From: Chinchilla lanigera
Lineage: Eukaryota; Chordata; Mammalia; Rodentia; Chinchillidae
DNA length: 64,000 nt
Reading direction: 5' to 3'
Assembly: GCF_000276665.1 (NCBI RefSeq)
Contig: NW_004955476.1
Coordinates: 11,805,361-11,869,360 of the forward strand
Numbering within the stretch: the first letter of the stretch is position 1; every line of letters begins with the position of its first letter. Under the pieces are notes generated by a model that saw only the letters and a program-made list of their open reading frames with translations, had not been told where the DNA came from and did no database searches. Positions 1 to 11,590 of this stretch are shown piece after piece. The position numbers and the translations under genes are program-made.

Positions 1-15
1 AAGGACATTAAAAAT

Positions 16-381
16 GATACAGGGTTTCAACCCAAATGATAGGGATTAACAGTGGTTGTTATATTACATATTGGTATTTTCAACAAAGTTGTTCAGATTA
101 CCAGACTGGAAGATTGATCAAACCATTAAAGAGAATAAGAAAGTAATAATTTGAAAAAGCATTAGAGACAATACAGAGTTTCACTAGACAGGATAGTACG
201 AACTTACCAACATTGTCATATTGCATATTGTTGTCTTCACAACTTATTTTTTATTCTCTTTAATGGTTTGATCAATCTTGCATTCCTACATCTGGTAACC
301 TGAGCAACTTTGTTGAAGATAACAATATGTAATATAATAACCACTGTTAATTCTTATCATTCTGTTTTGAAACCTTGTATC
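16..381. repeat. Long imperfect inverted repeat with a third direct copy in the loop
   Basis: The left arm (about 16-140) reads as an imperfect reverse complement of the right arm (about 250-381). Shared blocks include GATCAAACCATTAAAGAGAA near the loop and TTAACAGTGGTT in mid-arm. The loop (about 171-245) holds a diverged direct copy of the arm unit (acagagtttcac...tattgcatattgtt). I do not recognise the family. It could be the termini of a DNA transposon or a palindromic satellite fragment. No open frame was seen. Confidence 0.75.
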
Positions 382-447
382 ATTTGTATTGTTTTTGCTT
401 TGTTTTGTTTTTGTCTGTGTTATTTTGTTATTTTTTAAAATTCTCTT

Positions 448-1301
448 TAAAATTAAAAAAAAAAAAATAGAACAGTAGGCATTGAAAGGTTAAGAATAAT
501 AGAGCAGGATAACAAAGTTATGGACTGCAGTGGCAATGGTAAAGGTAATGAGTGGAATAACACCACTCTTCTTGCCCAGTTCCTGGCAGTGTGGGAGAAG
601 AGAGAGACACAGGACCCTAGCAGCCTTGGGCCATGGTGGGGCAATCAATGAATGGGAAGTCAGCACTCCCTACCTGCCGCCTTGCTGTCTTAACAGTGGC
701 AGCAGGGACAATGAGTCGATCAACAGGCACTCCCACCACCCTTCTCCCAGTGGCATGAGAGGAGCGAGATGTGCCAGTGAAGTGGAACAGAAGAGGCTGT
801 GCAAGGGCCAGGCAGAGTCAACTGTACACAGGACTGGGAGCAGCCTCGGGCTGTCTTTGAGGGTGCCATAGCAACTGAGAGAGCAGTGCAGAGACAAACA
901 GGGTAAGGAGATGTGGGCAGGCTGTGAGGGACATCCAGAAAGTTGCTAGCTGAAGACTATGACCCAGCCTTCAGATCCAGAAGCCAAGATCAGCCCTACA
1001 ACCAGCACTAAGTCTACTGCAGACTTGGCGGGGTTACCTAGCACAGATTTTGGCTCTGACTTGGACACTGCTACAGAACTGTGGACACCAGAGGAATTTT
1101 ATTGGTTGTTTCTTTTTCTATCTCTTTTTGGTTGTTTAGATTTTTACTTTTATTATTTCTTTTGTTCTGTTCATCTTTTTTGTCTTTTTCCTCAGCTTCT
1201 ATTTCTTGATTTTTTGATATTTTCATGTGAGTGAGCTTTGTCTCTAGTCTTTCTAGTTTGCTTTGATTTTCTTTCCTTTTCTCCTTCATTCTTTTTCTAC
1301 T
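448..1301. other. Unassigned repeat-rich sequence, no gene
   Basis: An A-run (about 452-468) is followed by GC-richer sequence to about 1090, then a strongly T-rich stretch to 1300. The T-rich part read on the minus strand gives a Lys/Glu-rich coiled-coil-like frame of about 70 codons. That is more likely low-complexity bias or an old LINE-1 ORF1 remnant than a gene. Nothing else is recognised. Confidence 0.4.
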
Positions 1302-1653
1302 TGTCTTGGTTACTTTTCTCTCATTGCTGGGACAAAATACCTGACGCCCAAAATTAAGGAAGGAAAGGTTTATTTTGCTTACAGTTTGTGGAGGTTTTAG
1401 CCCATACTTGGCAGGTTAGAAGGCAGAGTGGCACACGGCAGAGGGCTACAGCTCGTGGCGGCAGAACACAGCAAAAGCAACAAAAACACACAAGGGAGGA
1501 AATGGCCAGAAGCACCCTCTTCCCCTCCCTTAAATATGCAAACTATCCACCCCAGGGTGGTGTAGCTCTCACACCCATAATCAATCAAACTCTAAAAGCC
1601 TGCCCCATGGCTGCATGAGGCTTTGGGGGGACACCCAGATACAAACCATAACA
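1302..1653 (-). mobile_element. Solo MaLR-like LTR (family M)
   Basis: The element runs TGTCTTGGTTAC...CCATAACA on the plus strand, about 352 bp, flanked by a perfect 5-bp target duplication CTACT (1297-1301 and 1654-1658). The 5-bp duplication and the minus-strand AATAAA (plus TTTATTTT near 1370) suit an ERVL/MaLR-type LTR transcribed on the minus strand. The same family occurs at 4402, 5266 and 42319, and in diverged form at 9542 and 43598. Confidence 0.8.
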
Positions 1654-1841
1654 CTACTGTAATCTCCAGTTTTACAAAGCTTGAGTGATCATCCTTTGTC
1701 CTTCAACCTTGCTTCTACTATGTTTCTCTTCAGCTATCTCTCTATTTTTTCTCTTCTCTCTCTTAAATTCCCCCCATGGGGAAAATCACTCGACCAAGGG
1801 AAAACTCACTGCATACAAGTTCCTGGTTTATTGTAAGGATC

Positions 1842-2138
1842 TGTTGGGTTCTTGCTGTACCCTGGGGAGAAACAGTGTTGAGAATGAGGAAAAAATAGAC
1901 AAGAGGCAAAAAGCTTGGATCAGGTGGAGGTCCTCTCTCTCCTAAGCAGACAAGGGGAATTGCCCAAGAACAGTAGAGCATTTATTTTATACCCTTAAGA
2001 GATTGATTAATTTCGGCCTCTCTGCTCAGCAATTAATAAGCTACAACATCTTGTTACATGCTTCAAGGAGCTCCTGTGTTCTTGGGCTGGCTTTGTCTTA
2101 CATGCGTAATTACCTTCCAGCTTCAGCCACTCCTAACA
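1842..2138 (-). mobile_element. Degenerate ERV LTR, same family as the LTRs at 50196 and 59491
   Basis: On the minus strand it starts TGTTAGGAGTGGCTGAAGCT and ends near CAAGAACCCAACA. It shares the CCTCCACCTGA...CTCTTGTCT block with the LTRs at 50196-50524 and 59491-59813. It is shorter than those copies (about 297 bp) and has no obvious target duplication. It is therefore an old, decayed LTR. Confidence 0.65.
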
Positions 2139-2529
2139 GTTTATGTTGGATTTTGGTATATAACTGTAGATCTTGCTCATAGCAATGGTTAAAGGTATCA
2201 AGTTAATAGTTACCACAGTTTGTCAGGTTCTAGGTTGTGCTTGATGGTATTGTTATTGCTAATTGTACTACTTTAGCCAGGGTGTCATAACTATTATAAT
2301 CAGTTGTTCTCCCTGTATGACAACACTGTGATTGTCTGGTGTCATAGTCATCACCATAGTCAAGAACCAAAGGACTAGCTGCTGAGCCAAATAGCAACTT
2401 CTCATCCCTAGTAAATTGGGGAGGTAGGCTCTAAGGACACATGTAAAGACCAAGAGCCAGTTATACCTAGAAGACATCTCTGAGGAGTAGACATTTCCTA
2501 GGGAAGCCTTGATACTAGTGGTAAAGCTA
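2139..2529. other. Intervening sequence, no gene recognised
   Basis: AT-rich unique-looking sequence lies between the degenerate LTR and the LINE-1. The short frames here lack codon bias, splice sites or recognisable motifs. Confidence 0.4.
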
Positions 2530-4401
2530 CCTACATAAGAAATGTATAAGCATCAATACACAAAGCAAATTAAAATTTAAAAAAATATAAAATGACAAGA
2601 TGCAGAAGCAAAATGCAGCCCAGACCTCCAGCTCACCCAGGACAAACCCAGTGGACAATGAGATAGAGGAAATCAGAAGCCACCCACCTGAGTTTTCTGA
2701 AATGTTAGCAGCAGAAAACAAACAAACAAACAAACCAGATGAATAAGGTTATAGAGGAAATAAGATCAGAAATAATCTCTCAGGTTTAAAAAAGAGAGGA
2801 TAATCTTAATGAAGGACTTGCTCAGTGATCTAGAGTAGACATATAAAAAAAATAAAGGAGCTTAGGAATATGATGGAAACCATGAATGCTCAACACAAGA
2901 AAGAAATGGAATATGTGAAACCAATTCAAACAGATCTTGAGATTAAAAATTCCACTGAAAGTATATGCAGCTGAATGAACCAAGGAGAAGACAGAATATC
3001 AGATCTAGAAAATAGGATTGTGGTTAGTGATCACAAAAAGAAAAATTTCTTAAAAACAGCAAGGGACCATGAAAAATGAACCCAACAGCTGCAAGATGAT
3101 GTGAAGAACAACAACATAATATTGATTGGAGTCAATGAAAAAGCAGGAGACAGCACAAACGACATAATCTGTTCACGGAAGTAATGGCAGAAAACATTGC
3201 AAGCATGGGAAAAGAATCTGACATACAGATAATGAGGCATATAGAACTCTAATTAGCCATGGCCAAAATAAATCTATACTAAGGCATATAATAAAATAAT
3301 CAAGATTTTAGAAATTCAGCACAAGGACAGAATATTCAAAGCTGTAAGAGAAAAGAAATAAATCACCTATAAAGGAAAGCCACCAGAATAACAGCAGATT
3401 GCACAACACAAACTCTTGAGTCATGGAGAGCATGGAGTGAAGTATATTTCAATTCCTGAAAGAAAACAACTTCCAAATCAGAATGATTTACCATGCCAAA
3501 CCAGAATGATTTACAACTAAAGATAGTTGCAAAAGTATCTTTCAGAGTCAGTGGAGAAATAAGACACTTCCATGAAAAGGAACAACTGAAAAAATTCATG
3601 ACTGTAAAACCAGCACTACAAAATGCTCTGAAGGGTATTTTAGAAAGCAATAACAAAGACTACAATTCTAAGAACACCAATAGAAAGAATACACCAGGCA
3701 AGGTAAACAATTAAAGGGAACCAACAACAGGAAAATAATATGACAAGGATAATCCAATACATATCAGTTATAACCAGCAATGTTAATGGTCTCAATTCAC
3801 CAATCAGAAGAAACAGACTGGCAGAATGGATCAAAAAAACAAGATCCAGCAATATACTGCATACAAGAAACATTTAACTCAAAAAGGAGTTCATAGACTG
3901 AAAGTCAAAGGATGGGAAACAAAACTCCATGCAACAGGAACTTGGAAAAAAGCAGGAGTGGCTGTTCTATTTGCAAACAAGGTGAACTTCAAGCCAAGAC
4001 TGATTAAGGGAGACAAAGACGGTCAGTCACTACATACTTGTTAAGGTAAAACTCCAAGAAGGGATAACAATCAAATATATATGCACCTAAAACTGGTGCA
4101 CCCAAGTATAAAATAAATATTAATAGACATGAAAAATCAAATCAGCACTAACAAAATTGCAATGGGGACCTCAATACCCCACTGTAACAAATAGATCAAC
4201 TGGACAAATAACAGACAAATATCAGAAATGAACCAAATCTGTGAACAAATGGACTTAGTAGATACCTATAGGATGTTCCACCCCACATCAGAATACACAT
4301 TCTTCTCAGTTACCTGTGGCACATTCTCCAAATTACTTAGTAGCTTATAGAATATTCTTAAGTAAATGCAGAGGAATTGAAATTATCTTATGGATATTAT
4401 C

Positions 4402-4760
4402 TGTCTTGGTTACTTTTCTGTCATTGCTAGGACAAAATACCTGACACCCAAAATTAGGGAAGGAAGGGTTTATTTAGCTCACAGTTTGTGGAGGTTTCAG
4501 TCCATACTTGGCTAGCTCTAAGGTAACGGGCACATGGCAGAGGGCAATAGTTCATGGTGTGGAAAACAGCAAAAGCAACAGGAGCAAAAAGGGAGGAGCA
4601 GCAAAAGCAATCCTCTTTTCCTCCCTTATATTATATGCAGGCTACCCACTCCAGGGAATGTATAATCCCAGCACTGGACCATGAATCAATCACAAACTCT
4701 AGAAGCACACCCCATGACCACGTGGGACTTTGCAGGGACATCTACACACAAACCATAACA
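4402..4760 (-). mobile_element. Solo MaLR-like LTR (family M) inside LINE-1
   Basis: This has the same termini and body as the 1302-1653 element (TGTCTTGG...CCATAACA), about 359 bp. It splits LINE-1 ORF2. Flanks TTATC and CCTAC do not match, so the target duplication has decayed or a flank was deleted. Confidence 0.75.
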
Positions 4761-4962
4761 CCTACTAACAAAGAAAACCCCAGGTCCTAATGGATTGACT
4801 GCTGAATTCTGCAAGAAATTTAGAGAAGACCTAATGGCACTACTCCTCAAACTCTTTAATGAAATTGAAAGGGAAGCAGTACACCAAAAGTCATTCCTGG
4901 AAGCAAGTTTTACACTGATAATAAAACCAGAGAAGGATCCAACAAAAAAAGAGGACTATAGG

Positions 4963-5062
4963 CCTTCCAGAGATATAGCTCAGCAGCACAAGTGCCTGCC
5001 TGGCAACCACAAGGTCTTGAGTTAGATTCCCAGTACTAAATAAATAAATAAATAAATATATA
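4963..5062 (+). mobile_element. ID-type (tRNA-derived) SINE inside LINE-1
   Basis: A degenerate tRNA-like body (GATATAGCTCAGCAGCA ... GAGTTAGATTCCC) is followed by an (AAAT)n tail. It is flanked by GGACTATAGG (4953-4962) and GAACTATAGG (5063-5072), a target duplication with one mismatch. It sits in the RT region of the host LINE-1. Confidence 0.8.
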
Positions 5063-5265
5063 GAACTATAGGCTAATCTTTCTAATGAAAATAGATGCAA
5101 AACTCCTCAGTAAGATACTGGCAAACAGAATGCAGCAAATTATAAAGATTATACACCACAACCAAGTAGGAGTCACCCCAGGGACACAGGATTGGTTCAA
5201 CATATGTAAGTCAATAATTGTAATACATAATAGTAATAGTACCAAAGAAAAATCACATGATCGTT

Positions 5266-5614
5266 TGTCTTGGTTACTTTTGTCTCCTTGCTGGGACAAA
5301 GCACTTGATGCCCAAAATTAAGAAAGGAAAGGTTTATTCTGCTTACAGTTTGTGGAGTTTTCAGTCCATACGTGGTGGGTTACAAGGCAGAGTGGCACAT
5401 GGCAGAGGGCTACAGCTCATGGCAGCAGAACACAGCAAAAGCAACAAGCACAAAAGGCAGGAATGGCTGCAAGCAGCCTCTTCCTCTCCCTTTCATATGC
5501 AAACTTCCACCCCAGGGCGGGTGTAGCTCTCACACCCATAGTCAATCAAACTCTAGAAGCCTGCCCCATGACTGCATGAGGCTTTGAGGGGACACACAGA
5601 CACCAACCATAACA
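5266..5614 (-). mobile_element. Solo MaLR-like LTR (family M) inside LINE-1
   Basis: TGTCTTGG...CCATAACA, 349 bp, is flanked by TCGTT (5261-5265) and TCATT (5615-5619), a 5-bp target duplication with one change. The LINE-1 sequence continues cleanly across the site (CACATGATC then CATTTCAATAGATAC). Confidence 0.82.
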
Positions 5615-7159
5615 TCATTTCAATAGATACAGAAAAAAACAGACAAATTACAACACCCATTCATGGTAAAAACCTTATAGGAAACTGGAATATAGAGGGT
5701 CTTTATCTCAGTCTGATAAAAGCCATCTATGACAAATCAACAACATACTAAATGGTCAAAAACTGAAAGCTTTCACTCTAAAATCAAGAACAAGACAAGG
5801 ATGTCCACTATCACCTCTCTTACTCAATACAGTTCTGGAAACATTAGCCAGAGCAATTAGACACAAGAAAAAGTAAAAGGAATCAGGATAGGAAAGGAAG
5901 AACTTAAATTATTATTTGCAGGTGGTATGATACTCTACATAGATGATCCCAAAAAACCAACTAAAAGACTTCTAGATTTAATAACCAAATTCAGTTGCAT
6001 ACCTTGATACAAATTCAACACTCAAAAGTCAATAGTCTTCCTGTATAAAAATAACAAACTCAATAAAATGTTAGAGAAATTACACCTTTCACATTAGCTT
6101 TCAAAAAGAAGTACATAAGACTCAATCTAACAGAGGAAGTAAAAGATCTTTACATTGGAAACTATAGTACTCTGAAAAAGGAGATCAAAGAGGATATCAG
6201 AAAATGGAAAAATATCCCTTGCTCTTGGGTAGGAAGAACCAACATACTGAAAAGGCCATACTCCCAAAATTGTTATACAGATTTAATGTAATCCCAATCA
6301 AAATACCAATAGCATACCTCATAGAATTAGAGAAAACAATCCTAAAATTCATTTGGAACCAGAAGAAATTTAGAATAGCAAAAACAATTTGTGGCAGCAA
6401 AGCCAAGACAGGGGCATCACAATCTCTGATTTGAAATTATAGTACAAAGTTCCCATGATAAAAATAGCATTTTACTGGCAAAAAGACAGACCCAAGGATT
6501 AGTGGAAAAGATTATAAGATGCCAAAACAACTCCAAAAACACTCAGCTATCTTATCTTTGACAAAGGGGCTAAACACCTTCACTGGAAGAGAGAGAACCC
6601 GTTTAATAAATAGTGCTGGAAAAACTGGCTTTCCACATGCTGAAGATTAAAACTAGACCCATGTCTATCACCATGCACTAAATGAAAATCAAAATGGATC
6701 AAAGATCTTAGTATTAAAACAGAAACACTAAATCTCCTGGAAGAGAGAATAGGTAGAACTCCTGAAGACATAGGTGTAGGGAAAGATTTCATGAACAAAA
6801 CCCTGATTGCATGGTAGATATTACAGAGAATCAGCACCTGGGATCTCATCTCATTAAAGAGCTGGTGGACAGCAAAGGAAATCACAGAGTAAAGAGACAA
6901 CCTATAGAGTGGGAAAAAAAATTTGCCAATTGTCCCTCACACAAAGGATTAATATCTAGAATATATAAAGAATTGAAAAAAAATGAGAAATTTAAAGACC
7001 CAATCCAAAAATGGGCATCTGAAATGAATACACACTTCTCAGGTGAAGAAGTACAAATGGCAAATAAATACATGAAAAAATGTTCAACATCACTGGTCAT
7101 TCAATAGATGCAAATTAAGACAACACTGAGATTCCATCTTATTCCAGAAAGAATGAATT

Positions 7160-7790
7160 CTGGTGGGGCTGTGGGAAAAAGGAACTCTTCTTCACTGTTG
7201 GTGGGATTGTAGACTTTTGCAACCAGTGTGGAAATCTGTGGAGATTGTTCACAAAACTAGGACTAGAGATTTCATTCAACCTAGCTGTTCCCCTTCTTGG
7301 TATCTTCCCAAAGATATCACAGTGATATATGCACACACAGTGCATATCACAGTGATTTATGCACACTGATGATTATAGCAGCAGAGTTTGAAATGATAAA
7401 TTTTTGAAACAGGCCAGATGCCTGTCAGCAGATGAATGGATAAAGAAGATGTGTTTTTTTTCATACAAAGGAGTTATCAAGAAACCAATGAATAACAAAT
7501 GCCGCTGGGACTGAGGGGAAAAGGGTACGCTTCTCCATTGTTGGTGGGAGTGTAGACTGGCACAACCACTGTGGAAATTAGTGTGGCTATTCCTCAAAAA
7601 TCTAGGAGTAGAGGTTCCATTTGACTTACCTATTCCCTTTCTTGGTATCTTCCTGAAAGAATTAAAAGCATACCACAGTGATACATGCACATCTGTGTTT
7701 GTAGCAGTGCAGTTTGTAATAGCTAAATCTTTGAAACAAGCCAAATGCCCATCAACTGATGAATGTACAAAGATGATGTGTTTTTTTTTT
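7160..7790 (+). repeat. Imperfect tandem duplication inside the LINE-1 3' portion
   Basis: Two diverged copies of the ORF2 C-terminal segment follow one another, about 7160-7460 and 7500-7790. Both contain GGAAAAAGGAACTC or GGGGAAAAGGGTAC, then TTGGTGGGA.TGTAGACT, CACAGTGATA and ATGCC..TCA.CAGATGAAT blocks. LINE-1 normally has this segment once. Confidence 0.65.
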
Positions 7791-8209
7791 TTTTTTTTTT
7801 TTTTAATACAATAGAGTGCTACTTAGCCATAAAGAAGGATAAACTTAAGACATTCCTGGGTAAATGGATCTACCTTGAGACCATACTCTCAAGTGAAATA
7901 AAGTGGACACACGTGTAAAGATAGCAATGTTTCTCTGAAAATGTAAATAACTGAAAAACTGAAAATGTAAATAACTATAATGTATATTAGATATTGTAAA
8001 ATAGGAAGAAAATGTTCAAATGGGAAGGGGCACAAAGGAGGATGAGGGGGAAAGGAAGGAAGGGGAAAAAAATGAGAAAAGGAAAAAAATGGAAATAAAT
8101 CTTTTTTAAATAATGAGGGGAAGAGGAGTTGAAGGGAGGGGAATGAGGAAAAAAAGAGGACTCAAGATCTATCATGTACTGGTACAAATTCCCTATGATG
8201 AATGTGATC

Positions 8210-8211
<2 letters not shown>

Positions 8212-8240
<29 letters not shown>
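8212..8240. repeat. (AT)n microsatellite
   Basis: An uninterrupted alternating TA/AT run lies in the 3' terminal region of the LINE-1. A shorter relic of the same 3' terminus lies at 14424-14580. Confidence 0.9.
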
Positions 8241-8243
<3 letters not shown>

Positions 8244-8340
8244 AATATCGTGTACCAATAAACTTAGTCAATTTAAAAAAGTGGAAAATGTTAACAAATG
8301 AAGACAAAACTCTGAAATATTGACATGATATAGGACTTTG

Positions 8341-9541
8341 TGTTTTTAAAATTTTTATTGAGATGAAGTTTATACAACATAAAGTATGCACTTTGTGTAT
8401 TGCAATGTTGTGCAACTGTCACCCTGCAGGTTCCAGTAAACGCTGTAATCATTAAACAGTTTCTCACCTTCCCTCCTCCTCACTGCAGCCACCAGTCTGC
8501 CTTGTGTTTGTAGATTTTGCCTTTTCCAGATATTTTATATAAACAGGGCATTCATTATATGGCCTTCCGTGTCTGACCGCTTTTCTTAGCATAATGTTTG
8601 AATGATTCATTAACCATTGGTTATAATGGTTGTAGCTTGTATCAGTAATTAATACTTTTTGGTTCTGCTATGTAAGTGTGTGTTTAGGAGTGCATTTGAG
8701 CTCCTGTTTGCAGATCTGTTGGGTGTATTCCTAGGAATGGGATTATTGCATCATGTGGTAACTCTATGTTTAACTGTGTGTGGGGGGGATTGAACTCAGG
8801 GAGTGCTGAGCTATAGCCCTTTTAATTTATTTTTTAAAATCTGAAGATAGGGTCTCGTTAAGTTTTCCAGGTTGGCATGAATTTGTGATATTTATGCCTC
8901 CACCTTCTGCATATCTGAGATTACAGGTGTGTGCCACCATGTCTGGCTTATGTGTAACTTTTTGAGGAATTGCTGTATTATTTTCCATAGCAGCTATTCT
9001 TAACAATAGTGTGGCAGCACCTCCACATCCTGGCCAACACTTGTTATTTTCTGTTTGTGACTTAAACTTGAGGGAATTTAATGATATCTCCTGTGGGTTT
9101 AGAATTGCACTGTCTCACATGGCCTCAGGAAGCTAGGAGAATGACTCCACAAATGTCCCAGAGGCCAATGAGTTGCTTCTGAAGCCAGGAGCTCAGCCAG
9201 ACACAAGGTCAGCATGTGCCCATCTCAGTCCCTAGTTCAGTGGCAGGCACATCGACACCTGGCTTTACACAGCCTCCCTGCCATTTTAAGTGTTGCCAAC
9301 CAGTGTTGCTCAACTTTGACTTTCTTTTTCCTCTGGATGTCTTGTTTTCCCAGAACCATTTGTTGGTAAAACTGTCATTGCTCTCACTGAATAGTCTTGG
9401 CACCCTTTTCAAAAGTCAGTGACCGTGTATATGAGGATTTACTTCTGAGGTCCTATTCTGTCCCATTAATCTGTTTGTCTTTATGACAGTGCCACACTGC
9501 TCTGGTTACTGTAGCTATATTATGGTCATGTAGATCATAAG
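8341..9541 (-). mobile_element. Old LINE-1 (L1M-type) 3' region, antisense
   Basis: The sequence matches the familiar reverse complement of old mammalian LINE-1 3' sequence: TTGAGATGAAGTTTATACAA, CAGGTTCCAGTAAACG, GAATGGGATTATTGCATCA, and CAGAACCATTTGTTGGTAAA near 9350. It is split by a SINE at about 8779-8950. No coding capacity remains. Confidence 0.65.
8779..8950 (-). mobile_element. B1/ID-type composite SINE, antisense
   Basis: The reverse complement shows an ID-like part (GATTGAACTCAGGGAGTGCTG) joined to a B1-like part (ATAGGGTCTCGTTAAG ... GAGATTACAGGTGTGTGCCA). It is old and diverged. Confidence 0.6.
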
Positions 9542-9825
9542 TGTTAGCCTTTGTTATTGTGACAAACTCCTGAGGTGATCAACTTATTATGGTAGTTAGC
9601 CTCAGGGTTTCAGATGGTCTAGTCTGTGTATTGGCCACGTTGTTTTGGCCTGTGCATTGTGGAGTAAAACTCCTCACCTCATGGCCAGGAAGCAAAAAAA
9701 AAAAAAAAAAAAAAAAAAAAGAGTAAAGGGCTGGGATCCACTATCCACTGCCTCTTGACAGTAGCCCAGTGGGGAACCAACCTTGAACACATGAGTGTTT
9801 GGGAGATACTTGTCCATACTACAGT
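9542..9825 (-). mobile_element. Diverged MaLR-like LTR with an internal A-run
   Basis: TTATTGTGACAAACTCCTGAGG near the left end and CTCCTCACCTCATGGCCAGG further in resemble, in diverged form, the layout of the family M LTRs. An A-run of about 27 bases follows at 9694-9720. Boundaries are approximate. Confidence 0.45.
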
Positions 9826-9845
9826 AATGAATAAAATGCTTTCTT

Positions 9846-11590
9846 TTTCAGGTGCCTTTTAATGGGCTTTATTTTTTCCATATTTTTTGTTAGTGCATAT
9901 TGGCTGTACAGATTGATAGGTTTCATTTCTGCAGATTTGTATACACATACAACATACTTTAATCATCTCCCATTACTCCCTCTTGTCCCACCCTCACCCC
10001 AGTTTCACATTTTTGGGGCCCATTCCAATGTATATAATATATTTTATCATATTCATGCCTTCTGTTACCCCGCCCTTATACTTCCCTTTCTCTTGTCTAA
10101 TAATAGTTTTCCTTCCCCTTCTCATCTCTTTTAGATTCCACATATTAGGGAGAGCATGTGATAGACATTTGCTTGGGTCTGGCTTAGTTTACTCAACATG
10201 ATGATCTAGGTCCATCTATTTTTCTGCAGATAACAAGATTTTGTTCTTTTTTATGGCTAATACTTGATTGTGTATATTTACCACATATACTTTATTCATT
10301 GACCTGACTTTATTCATGGGCATTTAGGCTTGTTCCATATCTTGGCTATCGTGAATTGTGCCACAATAAACCTGGGTGGGTAGGTTTAGTTATAGTATAC
10401 TGACTTTAATTCCTTTGGGTATTAAGGAGCAGTGTGGTTGGATCAAATGGTACTTCTATTGTAGCTATACAAATTTACATTCCCACCAGCAGTGTAGAAG
10501 CATTCCTTTTTCTTAGCATCCTCACGAGCATTTATTGTTTTTTGTATTCTTGATGATAACCATTCTGACTAGGATAAAATGGAATCTAAGTGTAGTTTTG
10601 ATTTGCATTTTCCTAATGGTTAAAGATGTTGAATATTTTAATATACTTATTGGCTATCTGTAATTTTTTTGGTGATATGTCTGTTCAGTTCTTTTGCTCA
10701 TTTATTGGTTCAGCTATTTTATTTTATTTTTTAGTTCTTTATATATTCTAGGTATTAATCCTCTGTTGGAAGGTAGCTGGCAGAGATGATCCCCTATTCA
10801 GTAAGTTGGCTCTTCATTCTGTTGATTGTTTGCTCTGAGGTTTAAATTTCATATAGTCCTATTTGTTGATTTTTGCTATTATCTCCTGTGCTTTTGGAAT
10901 CCTGTTCAAGAAGTCTTTGCTTGTGCCTATGGCTTCAGTTGTTTCCCCTTTGTTCTTTAGCAATTTCAAAGTTTCAGATCTTATATCTAGGTATTTGATC
11001 CATTTTGAACTGATTTTTATACAGAGCAAGAGCTAGGGATTTAGTTTCAGTCTTCAAGTGGATACTCAATTTTTCCAGCACCATTTGTTGAAGAGGCTGT
11101 CTTTTCTCCAATCTGTATTTTTGGCTCCTTTGTCTAGAATCAGATGACTGTAGTTGTCTATGACTGGGTTTGTATATTCTCTATTCTGTTCCATAGGTCA
11201 GTGTGCCTAGTTTTGTGCCAATAACATGCTGTTATTATGGCTTTGTTTTTTTTGGTTTTTTTTTTGGTTTTTCTCCGGTACCAGGAACCGAACTCACGAC
11301 CTTGCGCTTGCCAGGCAGGCGCTTTTGCCGCTGAGCTAAATCCCCAGCCCTATGGTTTTGTAGTATAATTTTTTTTTTTTTTTTTTTGCTTTGTAGTATA
11401 ATTTAAAATTGGGTATTGTGATGCAACCAGCCTTGCCCTTGTTTTAAGATTGCTTTGGCTGTTCTGGATCTTTTGTGTTTCCATATGAATTCGAGTTTTT
11501 GGGTTTTTTTTAACTTCTGTGAAGAATGTTATTAGTGTTTTGATGGGGATTGCATTGAATCTGTAGATCACTTTTGATAATATGGCAAAG
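9846..11590 (-). mobile_element. LINE-1 3' half, antisense
   Basis: This is reverse-complement ORF2 and 3' UTR: ACATTCCCACCAGCAGTGTA, TTTGATTTGCATTTTCCTAA, CAGCACCATTTGTTGAAGAG and TGATGGGGATTGCATTGAAT. These are the standard antisense landmarks of LINE-1 ORF2. Frames are broken throughout. A young ID SINE is inserted at 11246-11350. Confidence 0.8.
11246..11350 (-). mobile_element. Young ID-type SINE
   Basis: The minus strand reads GGGCTGGGGATTTAGCTCAG ... GTGAGTTCGGTTCCTGG ... with an A-rich tail. A-box-like and B-box-like tRNA promoter elements are visible. The target duplication is TATGGCTTTG (11236-11245) and TATGGTTTTG (11351-11360). It is nearly identical to the copies at 31312, 36270 and 57883. 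Confidence 0.88.

Larger units (their letters stand above)
2530..8280 (+). mobile_element. Long, old LINE-1 in sense orientation, interrupted by three insertions
   Basis: Decayed ORF1-like sequence (about 2830-3700) is followed by ORF2. The endonuclease start VITSNVNGLNSPI is at about 3770, the RT region at about 4770-6450, and the C-terminal region at about 6800-7790. The 3' end is A-rich with an (AT)n run. Frames are broken by many stops and frameshifts, so it is inactive. It is interrupted by MaLR-like LTRs (4402-4760, 5266-5614) and a SINE (4963-5062). The 5' boundary is approximate. Confidence 0.8.

Noticed and set aside
1071..1289. Lys/Glu-rich coiled-coil-like small protein on the minus strand
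   Set aside because: The frame follows from a T-rich plus-strand stretch. No start context or homologue, and it lies among repeats.
4963..5062. Functional tRNA gene
   Set aside because: The tRNA-like body is degenerate, with an A-rich tail and target duplication, which defines a SINE. The same holds for the other ID copies.
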